DNA of 64,000 nt from contig JAFQDK010000029.1 of NCBI GenBank assembly GCA_017399305.1, forward strand, positions 1 through 64,000, in the 5' to 3' direction. The translations under genes and the position numbers were made by a program. Under the pieces are notes generated by a model. It searched no databases. It saw nothing but the letters and a program-made list of their open reading frames with translations, and had not been told where the DNA came from. Positions 1-7,658 of this stretch are shown in pieces; within the stretch, counting starts at the first letter, position 1, and each line of letters opens with the position of its first letter. Source of the stretch: Clostridia bacterium. Lineage in GTDB: Bacteria > Bacillota > Clostridia > Oscillospirales > CAG-272.

Positions 1-169
1 TAATCTCTACTCAAGCAATCGCTTGCTCTTTCGCATAAGTTTTTTTACTTGGTTTCTCTAAAGAATTGTTCGAGATCTCTACACTAAACTTTGTTCGTGT
101 TTTCTTTCTCTTTGTTGTTCAATTTTCAATGACCGAATTTTCAAAGCTGCGTTTTGCGCAACCTTGTAT
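1..169 (-). other. probable rRNA operon leader (operon body outside window)
   Basis: No open frame is credible here. Read leftward, the stretch lies just downstream of two tandem consensus promoters. At about 114-132 it contains a segment of the type CATTGAAAATTGAACA, which resembles the boxA/leader segments found before 16S and 23S genes in Firmicutes. A small GCAAGCGATTGC dyad lies near 16-30. The start of 16S itself is not reached, so this is an inference from promoter strength and leader-like sequence. Confidence 0.5.
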
Positions 170-198
170 ATTGTACACACCCTCATACCACTTGTCAA
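170..198 (-). promoter_or_regulatory. sigma-A promoter, proximal of a tandem pair (rrn P2-like)
   Basis: On the minus strand the -35 is TTGACA (193-198) and the -10 is TACAAT (170-175), with a 17-bp spacer. A/T tracts at about 199-230 lie directly upstream in the position of an UP element. It fires leftward out of the window. Confidence 0.75.
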
Positions 199-264
199 TA
201 GGTTTTTGAAATTTTTTTGAAATTTTTTCAACCGCTCGACTTGTCCATTTGGGTGAGCTTTTTC

Positions 265-293
265 ATTATATCGCGCTTTAGCCCTTTTGTCAA
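265..293 (-). promoter_or_regulatory. sigma-A promoter, distal of a tandem pair (rrn P1-like)
   Basis: On the minus strand this is a perfect consensus: TTGACA (288-293), 17-bp spacer, TATAAT (265-270). Two near-perfect promoters about 95 bp apart and pointing the same way are typical of rRNA operons. Confidence 0.75.
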
Positions 294-409
294 GGGCTTT
301 TTTGCAATTTTTTCAAGGAATTTTTTAGAAATTTCCAGCTCCACATTATATAGTTATTTTTGTATTTTTAAACCACAATTTGTAGATTTTTAATTTTATC
401 TTTTTGCTA

Positions 410-438
410 TTGTTTATTGAAGAATTATGTGTTACAAT
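410..438 (+). promoter_or_regulatory. promoter of the glycosyltransferase gene
   Basis: TTGTTT (410-415), 17-bp spacer, TACAAT (433-438), with TGT just before the -10 (extended -10 form). It lies about 40 bp before the gene at 481. Confidence 0.55.
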
Positions 439-480
439 ACAGAAGATTGTTATCGCACTATTATATAAAAGGAGGGAAAC

Positions 481-1758
481 ACGTCGGAAACTCTGCTTTT
501 AATATGTACAACTATACTGTCCGTACTCGGCAGTCTATATGCATACAGAAGTCTGTTTACCGTACTTGGCCTGTTTTGCACACGCAGATACAAGCGAGCA
601 AAGAATCAGCACCGATACGGAATAGTAATAGCCGCACGCAATGAAGAAACCGTTCTCGGTCATCTGCTCCAGAGCATAGAAAAGCAAACTTATCCGCGCG
701 AACTGCTTAAAGTTTATGTAGTTGCAGACAACTGCACCGATAACACCGCAAATGTCGCACGCGAGCACGGAGCAATATGCTATGAACGTACCGACAATGA
801 ACGTTGCACCAAAGGCTATGCCCTGCAATACCTCTTTAACTGCATCAAGCGCGACTATGCGATAGACAATGTTGAAGGATACTTTCTTTTTGATGCCGAC
901 AATCTTTTGGCGCAAAACTTTGTTGAAAAGATGAACGATGCTTTTGATGCCGGCGAACGCCTGATCACAAGCTATAGAAACTCCAAGAATTTTGCCGACA
1001 ACGCAATATCGGCAAGTTATGCATTTCACTGGATGCGAACCGCGCGATTTGAAAATCGCGGCAGAAGCTTTCTGCACTTTCCCGTAAGAATACAAGGAAC
1101 CGGATTTTTGTTTGGTGCCGAGCTTGTAAAAGACGGCTGGAACTATACCTCGCTCACCGAGGACCGCGCGTTTACCTCAGACGCAATAATTCAACACGTA
1201 CATATTGCATATCACCACGAGGCGGTGTTTTATGACGAGCAGCCGGTATCAATGAAGATTGCCGCCCGTCAACGTCTTCGCTGGGCGAAAGGTCACATGC
1301 TTGCATTTGTCGAAACCACTTGGCCGCTGCTTAAAAACATTTTCGGTTTGCGCAGCAGTCTTGTATCACGACTTGCATCATTTGACATGATAATCACAAA
1401 TCTACCCGGTGCAATCCCGTTTACCATTCTCAAAGTAGCACGCATTGTTCTGCGCGGCATAACGATAGGTCCTGCAACTATACTCCCGGCAGTTGTTACG
1501 CTGTTTACAAAACATCTTTCGGCAATTCCCACAGCGCTTGCGCTTGTGGTGACCGAGTATAAACGCATGCAGCGTTGCAGTATACCGAAGCTGCTTTGGC
1601 TGTGCGCCGCATTTCCCATGTTCAGCATCATCGGTGATATTGCAACATGGATAGCGCTGTTTAAAAAGATTCGCTGGGATCCGATTCCGCACGAAGCCGC
1701 GCTCAGCATAGACGAGATGAACAACGAACATTCTCTTGAGATGTCTGATAAACATTGA
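481..1758 (+). CDS. family-2 glycosyltransferase, membrane-anchored; non-standard start codon
   Basis: The frame is open from the stop at 466-468 to 1758, far upstream of the first ATG (907). The N-terminal part holds one hydrophobic helix, then a GT-A fold with GIVIAARNEE, VVADNCTDNT and the DXD-like metal motif FLFDADN. Later come an E-D-R segment (TEDRAF), RQRLRWAKGH (the QxxRW motif of processive GT2 enzymes) and C-terminal membrane helices. An AAGGAGGG ribosome site at 469-476 points to ACG at 481 (5-nt gap). The only other near-cognate codons are CTG 493 and ATA 502. Family members of about 420 residues match the full reading. The substrate is unknown; transfer of a sugar to a lipid or surface polymer is likely. 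Confidence 0.8.
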   Translation, partial: TSETLLLICTTILSVLGSLYAYRSLFTVLGLFCTRRYKRAKNQHRYGIVIAARNEETVLGHLLQSIEKQTYPRELLKVYVVADNCTDNTANVAREHGAICYERTDNERCTKGYALQYLFNCIKRDYAIDNVEGYFLFDADNLLAQNFVEKMNDAFDAGERLITSYRNSKNFADNAISASYAFHWMRTARFENRGRSFLHFPVRIQGTGFLFGAELVKDGWNYTSLTEDRAFTSDAIIQHVHIAYHHEAVFYDEQPVSMKIAARQRLRWAKGHMLAFVETTWPLLKNIFGLRSSLVSRLASFDMIITNLPGAIPFTILKVARIVLRGITIGPATILPAVVTLFTKHLSAIPTALALVVTEYKRMQRCSIPKLLWLCAAFPMFSIIGDIATWIALFKKIRWDPIPHEAALSIDEMNNEHSLEMSDKH

Positions 1759-1783
1759 CGAACCGTACCATCTATGTTATACT
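1755..1783 (+). promoter_or_regulatory. promoter of the DUF1385-prmC-murI operon
   Basis: TTGACG (1755-1760), 17-bp spacer, TATACT (1778-1783). The -35 overlaps the stop codon of the glycosyltransferase. Confidence 0.7.
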
Positions 1784-1847
1784 AATATAATAATGATAAA
1801 AATTTTACTGTAGTCTATTCGTTTTCACAAAGAAAGTGAGAAATAAA

Positions 1848-2879
1848 ATGGCAAAAAACTGCGAAAAAAACTGCCGTCTCGGCAAAGTAGGCGGCGAAGC
1901 GGTGCTTGAAGGTGTAATGATGCGCTGCGGCGATCGTTACAGCGTAGCATCGCGAAAGGAAGACGGCTCGATAACAGTATCGAACCACTCATACACATCA
2001 ATCCGCAAGAAAAACAAATTCTTTAATCTGCCAATCATCCGCGGCATCGTCGCTCTTGTAGAATCGTTTAAGCTCTCTTTTAAAGTTCTTACCATTTCGG
2101 CAGAAGCGCTTGACATGGATCTCGACGAGCCCGAATCAAAGTTTGAAAAGTGGTTGCTTGAAAAATTCGGCGACAAACTCTTCAATATTATAATGAGCAT
2201 TGCCGGATTCTTTGGAATCCTGCTTGCTGTGGGGCTGTTCTTTTTCCTCCCCACCATGGCAACCAAAGGCATTGACTATCTGCTCGGACTTGCGGGACTT
2301 AGCCTCGGCTGGGCAAAGACACTCTGCGAAGGTGTTATCCGTATTGCAATATTTGTATGCTATATCCTACTTGTATCACTGATGCCTGACATACGCCGCA
2401 CATTTGAGTATCACGGTGCGGAACACAAGAGCATTGCGTGCTACGAGGCAGGCGATGATCTCACCCCCGAAAATGCAAAAAAGTACACCCGTTTCCATGC
2501 ACGTTGCGGTACAAGCTTTATCTTTGTTATGCTGATTCTCAGCGTTCTTGTATTCTCTCTGCCTTTCGTTCCGTGGGATAACATCTGGCTCCGCTATGCA
2601 ATCAAACTCCCGCTGATGCCACTCATCTGCGGACTTGGATTCGAGTTTATCTCATTTGCAGGCAAGCACGACAATATCGTAACACGTATTCTTTCTGCGC
2701 CCGGTCTTCTGATGCAGCGCGTGACCACACGTGAACCAGATCTCAAACAGCTTGAGATTGCTATTGTAGCTATCAAGTCTTCGATGCCCGAAGAATTTGA
2801 CCAAGCGCAAGTTGATGCTATCATCGAAGCATCAAAGCCTGAAGAAGAAAAAGAAGAAGAAGAAAACACAGAAGAATGA
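1848..2879 (+). CDS. DUF1385 membrane protein (YqhQ-like)
   Basis: A 343-residue protein. The N-terminus has the family motif GGEAVLEGVMMR; several hydrophobic helices follow (about residues 110-180 and 225-270), with the conserved EYHGAEHKS and FHARCGTSF segments. The tail is very rich in Glu and Lys. ATG 1848 was chosen over the upstream GTG 1836 because AAAGTGAG sits 7 nt before it. It overlaps prmC by 4 nt (ATGA), so the two are translationally coupled; DUF1385 beside prmC is a recurrent Clostridia arrangement. The biochemical role is not established. Confidence 0.9.
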   Translation: MAKNCEKNCRLGKVGGEAVLEGVMMRCGDRYSVASRKEDGSITVSNHSYTSIRKKNKFFNLPIIRGIVALVESFKLSFKVLTISAEALDMDLDEPESKFEKWLLEKFGDKLFNIIMSIAGFFGILLAVGLFFFLPTMATKGIDYLLGLAGLSLGWAKTLCEGVIRIAIFVCYILLVSLMPDIRRTFEYHGAEHKSIACYEAGDDLTPENAKKYTRFHARCGTSFIFVMLILSVLVFSLPFVPWDNIWLRYAIKLPLMPLICGLGFEFISFAGKHDNIVTRILSAPGLLMQRVTTREPDLKQLEIAIVAIKSSMPEEFDQAQVDAIIEASKPEEEKEEEENTEE

Positions 2880-3640
2880 CTTTTTCTGAAATAAAAGACA
2901 CGCTCGCCGCCGCAGGTATCGAAAACTGCGACGGCGAAGCACGTATACTGCTTGAGGAATTCAGCGGTGATGCACTCGAAAATGCGGTTGAAAGGCGAAT
3001 ATCGCACGAACCGCTGCAATATATAATAGGCAAATGGGATTTTTACAGAGAGGAATACTTTGTTTCCCCATCCTGCCTTATTCCGCGAAGTGACACAGAG
3101 ATACTGGTGGACTATCTCGTAAAAAATCTGCCGCAAAATGCAAGTTTTCTCGACCTATGCACAGGTAGCGGATGCATTGCAATCTCCACAGCAAAGAATC
3201 GGCGCGATGCGCGCGGCAAGGCGTGCGACATAAGTAGCGATGCGCTTGCGATTGCTGAGAAAAACAAAGCACACAACGGAGTGCCCGCTGTAGATTTTTT
3301 CATCGGCGATGTCACAATACCGTTTGCATCGGATGAAAAATTCGACTGCATAGTATCAAATCCGCCGTACATACGTTCGGAGGATATGAACTCGCTGGAA
3401 AAAGAGCTGTCACATGAACCGCGCATAGCACTTGACGGCGGCGATGACGGTATGCATTTTTACCGCGCGATTGTGAAAAACTATAAGGACAATCTCAAAT
3501 GCGATGGCTTTTTTGCATTTGAAATGGGCTACGACCAGAGGGACGATGTCGCTTTGCTTGCTAAAGAACACGGATTCAAATTTGAAGAAATATACGACTA
3601 CGGCGGCAACTTTCGTGTTGCCATACTGAAGAGGAATTAG
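2876..3640 (+). CDS. prmC: peptide chain release factor N5-glutamine methyltransferase PrmC (HemK)
   Basis: Methylates the Gln of the GGQ motif in RF1/RF2 using S-adenosylmethionine. The protein has the small helical N-terminal domain, then a Rossmann methyltransferase with DLCTGSGCIAI (SAM loop) and the diagnostic SNPPY active-site motif (IVSNPPYIRSED). At 254 residues it is a little shorter than the usual 270-290. It begins inside the end of the DUF1385 gene and its TAG directly abuts the ATG of murI, so the three are one transcript. Confidence 0.93.
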   Translation: MTFSEIKDTLAAAGIENCDGEARILLEEFSGDALENAVERRISHEPLQYIIGKWDFYREEYFVSPSCLIPRSDTEILVDYLVKNLPQNASFLDLCTGSGCIAISTAKNRRDARGKACDISSDALAIAEKNKAHNGVPAVDFFIGDVTIPFASDEKFDCIVSNPPYIRSEDMNSLEKELSHEPRIALDGGDDGMHFYRAIVKNYKDNLKCDGFFAFEMGYDQRDDVALLAKEHGFKFEEIYDYGGNFRVAILKRN

Positions 3641-4417
3641 ATGATTGGAATTTTTGACAGCGGACTTGGCGGTCTGACCGCATACCGCGAGCTACACAAG
3701 CTTCTACCAAACGAAGACTTTGTTTACTTTGGCGACACAGGTCGCGTGCCTTACGGCTCACGCTCATACGAGATACTCGAACGATATACCAAGCAGGACA
3801 TAAACTTTCTTATATCGCGCGGCGCTGATGCGATTCTTGCCGCATGCGGCACTGTCAGCTCGGTAGTGCTTGACGATGTGAAGGGTAGCTACAATGTACC
3901 TATGCTCGGCGTTGTCGATGCATCTGCCACAGAAGCACTTACTGCTACCAAAAATGGTATTATCGGCATTATCGGCACAGGCGCAACCGTATCAAGCGGC
4001 GCTTTTGACAGGAAGCTGAAGGCAGGTGGCGCAAAAGAAGTAGTATCTGTTGCTTGCCCACTGTTTGTACCACTGGTTGAAAACGGATACATCGGCAGGG
4101 ATTGCACCGTAACCAAGCTTATTGCCCAGGACTATCTTGCGAAAATCAAGGCATCCGGCGCAGACACGCTCATCCTCGGTTGCACACACTTCCCAATTAT
4201 CGCAGATATCATCGGTGATATTCTGCCCGATGTTACTCTTGTAAACTCAGGCGCAGCGGCGGCTAAAGCTCTGGCGAAGAGCTACAAGGCTACCGCCAAC
4301 AAAGGCTCATCCGAATTCTTTGTCAGCGACAATCCCGTAAACTTTGATGCGGTTGCACGCATCTTTCTCGGCGGCGAAACCGTAAAAGCACAAAGAATCG
4401 ACATTGATAAATACTAA
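3641..4417 (+). CDS. murI: glutamate racemase
   Basis: Interconverts L- and D-glutamate for peptidoglycan synthesis in the cytosol. Family landmarks are FDSGLGGLT at the N-terminus (catalytic-pocket Asp/Ser), GDTGRVPYGS, and the second catalytic cysteine in LGCTHFPII. The first catalytic cysteine is in ACGTVSS, where most family members have CNT; the Asn after the Cys is therefore Gly. Length (258) is normal. It starts with zero spacing after prmC and ends at a strong terminator. Confidence 0.88.
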   Translation: MIGIFDSGLGGLTAYRELHKLLPNEDFVYFGDTGRVPYGSRSYEILERYTKQDINFLISRGADAILAACGTVSSVVLDDVKGSYNVPMLGVVDASATEALTATKNGIIGIIGTGATVSSGAFDRKLKAGGAKEVVSVACPLFVPLVENGYIGRDCTVTKLIAQDYLAKIKASGADTLILGCTHFPIIADIIGDILPDVTLVNSGAAAAKALAKSYKATANKGSSEFFVSDNPVNFDAVARIFLGGETVKAQRIDIDKY

Positions 4418-4420
4418 AAA

Positions 4421-4447
4421 GGTATCAGCTTTTGCTGATACCTTTTT
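4421..4447 (+). terminator. intrinsic terminator after murI
   Basis: Stem GGTATCAGC / GCTGATACC with a TTTT loop, followed by a T run. Confidence 0.85.
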
Positions 4448-4469
4448 GCTTACACCGCCAGGCATTGGC

Positions 4470-4498
4470 TTGACAAACAAATACAAAAATAGTATACT
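4470..4498 (+). promoter_or_regulatory. promoter of the 4533 lipoprotein
   Basis: TTGACA (4470-4475), 17-bp spacer, TATACT (4493-4498). AAAGGA at 4520-4525 serves as the ribosome site. Confidence 0.8.
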
Positions 4499-4532
4499 TG
4501 TACCATCTTACATATAAAGAAAGGACACTGTT

Positions 4533-5246
4533 ATGAAAAAGATAATTGCTCTTGTGCTTTGCTTTGCACTGTGTGCGGCAGTCCTCGTTTCTTGCGGCAA
4601 CAATGACGCCGCAGTTACAACCGATGCCGTGACTACAACACAAGCGGCAACGGACGCGCCCGAAACTACCGAAGCTGTCGAAACTACTGAAGCTGTCAAA
4701 ACTACTGAAGCTGTTGAAACCGCCAAGGCTGCAGAAACAACCGAGGCTGTTGTTACAACCGAGGCTGTCAATGAAATCACCGGATTTGAAGACGGAACAG
4801 ATGACGCTGTTGCGGCAATCACCTCTGTTTTTGATCCCCTGAAGAGCGGCAACCTGTCTGCCCTTTACGGCAATGAAGAGGTTGACGAGCAGACAAAACA
4901 GGTCATACTCGGCATGTACGCAAACTTTGATTATGAAATCAAGGGCGCTTCTGTTGTCGAAGAAAACAAGGTTGCTGTTGCGGTAGACATCACAACAACC
5001 GACTTTGAAGTTGTTCTCACCGAATACTTCATCGAGGCAACAAAGCATCTCGAGGAAGAAAACTGGGATGCAGACGGCTCATACTTCATGGAGCTTGCAA
5101 CAAGCCCCGATGCGGCAGTAAACACTTTCTCCACTGTAGCATATGTAACAAACAATGGCGGTCAGTGGGATGTCGATACCGAGTCTGAAGAAAATATTGA
5201 TTTCTTCAATGCGCTCACCGGCGGCGCAATGTCAATGCTTGAATAA
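4533..5246 (+). CDS. secreted lipoprotein with Thr/Glu/Ala repeat linker (family member A)
   Basis: A 237-residue protein with a lipoprotein signal peptide (lipobox LVSC, Cys21). A low-complexity linker of TTEAVE-type units follows (about residues 28-85), then a folded C-terminal domain of about 140 residues. That domain shares a pattern (TDFEVVLTEYF ... ATKHLEEENWDADGS ... ALTGG) with the lipoproteins at 16236 and 16888. The linker probably spans the wall so that the C-terminal domain is displayed. The domain was not recognised as a named family and its function is unknown. It stands alone between its own promoter and terminator. Confidence 0.85.
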   Translation: MKKIIALVLCFALCAAVLVSCGNNDAAVTTDAVTTTQAATDAPETTEAVETTEAVKTTEAVETAKAAETTEAVVTTEAVNEITGFEDGTDDAVAAITSVFDPLKSGNLSALYGNEEVDEQTKQVILGMYANFDYEIKGASVVEENKVAVAVDITTTDFEVVLTEYFIEATKHLEEENWDADGSYFMELATSPDAAVNTFSTVAYVTNNGGQWDVDTESEENIDFFNALTGGAMSMLE

Positions 5247-5264
5247 TATGTAGAAAAACAAAAA

Positions 5265-5287
5265 ATCCCGCATAAGCGGGATTTTTT
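5265..5287. terminator. bidirectional terminator between convergent genes
   Basis: Stem ATCCCGC / GCGGGAT with an ATAA loop, flanked by A and T runs. It serves the lipoprotein on its left and the GH43 gene on its right. Confidence 0.8.
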
Positions 5288-5291
5288 GTTT

Positions 5292-7517
5292 CTATTTTAC
5301 TGTTGTTTTGAGAACAACGAGAACATCGCGGAGAGATGCATCAGAAGTTCCGTTAAGAACCTGTCCGAGAATAGCAATAACGTCTGCTATATCAACATCG
5401 CCATCAGAGTCGATATCCGCAGAGTAGTCAAGAGTTGTTGCGTCACTTGCATCACCGATACATGCGCCGTTTACATAACCTGCTACGGAATATGCTACAG
5501 CGGCATCGCCGGGAGTCCATGTGGTATCAAGATACTCGGTTTCGGTAGTGTAACCAACAACCTCGCCATCCTTATAAATCACATACTGAGGAGCATTTGC
5601 AACCGACTTGAATGTGAGTTTTGCGCCATCTGCAGAAGCAATTACATTGGGTGCACTCATCTTTGCCGGGCGAATCTTTGCATCGCCGCCAATGACTAAC
5701 GTGGAAGAAGGAGCAGATGTGCCGATCTGAGCGGTGCTCTTTACACTCTTTTCGGTTGCGATAGACCATGTACCGCTGAGAACTGTGATGGTGTTGTCAA
5801 CATCCTTGGTAACTGCAGCATTATTAGCATAATTGAAGTTAGTGTATACACCGGAGGTGTTTGTAGACCACCAATAACCGCCTACGAGTACAGGGAATGT
5901 CTTTCTTGTAGGCTGTGCGATACAGCTTACACCCTCACCCATAACAACATTGTTGAAGTTGCACTCGATAACTGAAATGTTGCTAAGGGTTCCGGGCCAG
6001 AATGAGATATTATCAAAGTAAACATCAGAGTTTACGCTGAGGAACTTGAAAGAGAATGGTACTGCGCTCATTTCACCTTTGATCATAAGCGGGCCGTTAA
6101 CCGCAGGAATGTCAATATAATCGGCAGAGGTCTCGCCGCTTGCAGCATACTGCTGAGTTATGATAATTGTACCGCCGTTTGCAAGCTTAGCACAAGCTGC
6201 AGTAATTGTCTTAAGAGGAGCGTCCTTTGTACCTTCCGCAGAATCGTTACCGTCTTTGTTCGCTACATAAACGGTGGGAAGGCTCGGAATATCTGCAAAA
6301 GCTCCGGTGAGATTCTGCTTTCTTGTAAGGGTTGCGCCAGAGGGGAGCACCTGTGCGGTTGCGGTAGGATGTCCTTTTGTTTCGCGTCCCGCAAAGAAAG
6401 TGCCGTCGTCATTGAAGCCTGCAAGGTCGATACAAATTCTTCTTTCCTCAACAGTGCCGCCGGTTTCGTTCGGGTCAGTACCGCTTCTGTGAGCATGGTA
6501 AACAATAATAAGCTCAGAGCCGTCGGGGGATGTGGTGAAGCTGTGATGTCCCGCACCGTAAAGATGAGGATTGTCGGTGTCCTCATTAAGCTGGTCGTCT
6601 GTAATGAACGCAAGCTTCTTTGAGCTGAACGGTCCCATAGGGCTGTCAGCAGTTACATAGAAAACAGAGTACTGCGAGCTTGTGTAGCCGTCCTGTGAAA
6701 ATGTGAGGTAGTACTTGCCGTTGTGCTTGAGCATCTCGGGGCCCTCTGCCACTGCAGAACCGTCATATCTGTTGGGGTAGATAAGGCTGAGCGAGCTTGT
6801 GTTGATCCAGCCGGGATAAGTTACTTCGTTCTTGTTGTCATGCTCAACAAGAAGCTTGGGATATCCGCTTGCAAATGTGAGAGTTTCAAGGTCAAAAGGA
6901 CCGCCCCAGATATTATTACCGTGGTCGATAGAATCGCCGTTCAGCGAAAAAGCGCCACAGGAAACAATATAGAGATAAAGAGTACCGTCATCATCCTTGT
7001 AGAAGTGACCGTCAATACACTTCTGTGTGGAAATCGCCGTGCCCTCGGAGTTGCGGCCTGTAATGGTATAAGGAATCAGATAAGAATCCGCATCATTTTT
7101 AAAAGGGCCGAGAGGACTGTCCGAGGTTGCAATACCAAGATGCTCCTGCGCGGTGTATATCATGTAGTAGGTATCGCCTTCTTTGTAAACCTCGGGTGCC
7201 CAGAAGTTATAGATAGCGGACGTTGCGCCGGTCTCTGAATTGAGCTTGTTAATTTCAGGGTCGGTATAAACGTCGTCACGGCGGAGGCAATATCCCTGTG
7301 ACTCCCATTCTACAAGGTTTGTAGAAGAGTAAACACGGTAGCCGTAAGCTCCGCCACTGGTAAGGTACATATAATATGTACCGTCTGTGTCTTTAAACAC
7401 AAAGGGGTCCGCGCCGTTTGCCACGGGGTTTGTAAATGTATCGACAGCAGATGCGCCGATCATGAACATAACGCCAAGTGTCAAAGCAGCAAGGAAAAGT
7501 GCAAAATACTTTTTCAT
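5292..7517 (-). CDS. secreted GH43 glycosidase with beta-helix-like module and C-terminal dockerin
   Basis: A 741-residue exported enzyme (signal peptide to about residue 24). The five-bladed GH43 propeller carries all three expected acids: Asp37 (GADPFVF, base), Asp169 (CIDGHFY) and Glu258 (VAEGPEM, acid). The family cleaves arabinan or xylan side chains. Around residues 415-600 is a DUF1565/pectate-lyase-like repeat region (YVANKDGNDSAEGTKDAPLKT), then a short Fn3-like part. The C-terminus has one good dockerin calcium loop (DIDSDGDVDIAD, about residue 700). The second half is degenerate, with no D-x-D-G loop. This suggests attachment to a cohesin scaffold, or a relic of it. It has its own promoter at 7564-7592. 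Confidence 0.88.
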   Translation of the reverse strand: MKKYFALFLAALTLGVMFMIGASAVDTFTNPVANGADPFVFKDTDGTYYMYLTSGGAYGYRVYSSTNLVEWESQGYCLRRDDVYTDPEINKLNSETGATSAIYNFWAPEVYKEGDTYYMIYTAQEHLGIATSDSPLGPFKNDADSYLIPYTITGRNSEGTAISTQKCIDGHFYKDDDGTLYLYIVSCGAFSLNGDSIDHGNNIWGGPFDLETLTFASGYPKLLVEHDNKNEVTYPGWINTSSLSLIYPNRYDGSAVAEGPEMLKHNGKYYLTFSQDGYTSSQYSVFYVTADSPMGPFSSKKLAFITDDQLNEDTDNPHLYGAGHHSFTTSPDGSELIIVYHAHRSGTDPNETGGTVEERRICIDLAGFNDDGTFFAGRETKGHPTATAQVLPSGATLTRKQNLTGAFADIPSLPTVYVANKDGNDSAEGTKDAPLKTITAACAKLANGGTIIITQQYAASGETSADYIDIPAVNGPLMIKGEMSAVPFSFKFLSVNSDVYFDNISFWPGTLSNISVIECNFNNVVMGEGVSCIAQPTRKTFPVLVGGYWWSTNTSGVYTNFNYANNAAVTKDVDNTITVLSGTWSIATEKSVKSTAQIGTSAPSSTLVIGGDAKIRPAKMSAPNVIASADGAKLTFKSVANAPQYVIYKDGEVVGYTTETEYLDTTWTPGDAAVAYSVAGYVNGACIGDASDATTLDYSADIDSDGDVDIADVIAILGQVLNGTSDASLRDVLVVLKTTVK

Positions 7518-7563
7518 GATGGTTCCTTCCTTTATTTGAATTTGAATATTGTGCTACGAGTAT

Positions 7564-7592
7564 ATTATACTAATGTAACCAAAAAACGTCAA
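7564..7592 (-). promoter_or_regulatory. promoter of the GH43 gene
   Basis: Minus strand TTGACG (7587-7592), 17-bp spacer, TATAAT (7564-7569). Confidence 0.8.
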
Positions 7593-7637
7593 TATTTAAT
7601 TGAGAAATAATTACATTTTGCACAACAAATCAAAAAA

Positions 7638-7657
7638 ATCCCACCTGAGTGGGATTT
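7638..7657 (-). terminator. terminator of the regulator gene
   Basis: Stem AATCCCAC / GTGGGATT with a CTGA loop. Runs of A and T flank it on both sides, just beyond the stop of the gene at 7659. Confidence 0.75.
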
Positions 7658-7658
7658 T

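Noticed and set aside
535..1095. Antisense open frame of 186 codons
   Set aside because: Shadow of the glycosyltransferase, whose conserved motifs are on the plus strand; no ribosome site.
4425..5048. Antisense frame with Ser/Phe repeats
   Set aside because: It is the complement of the TTEAVE linker of the lipoprotein; composition comes from the repeat.
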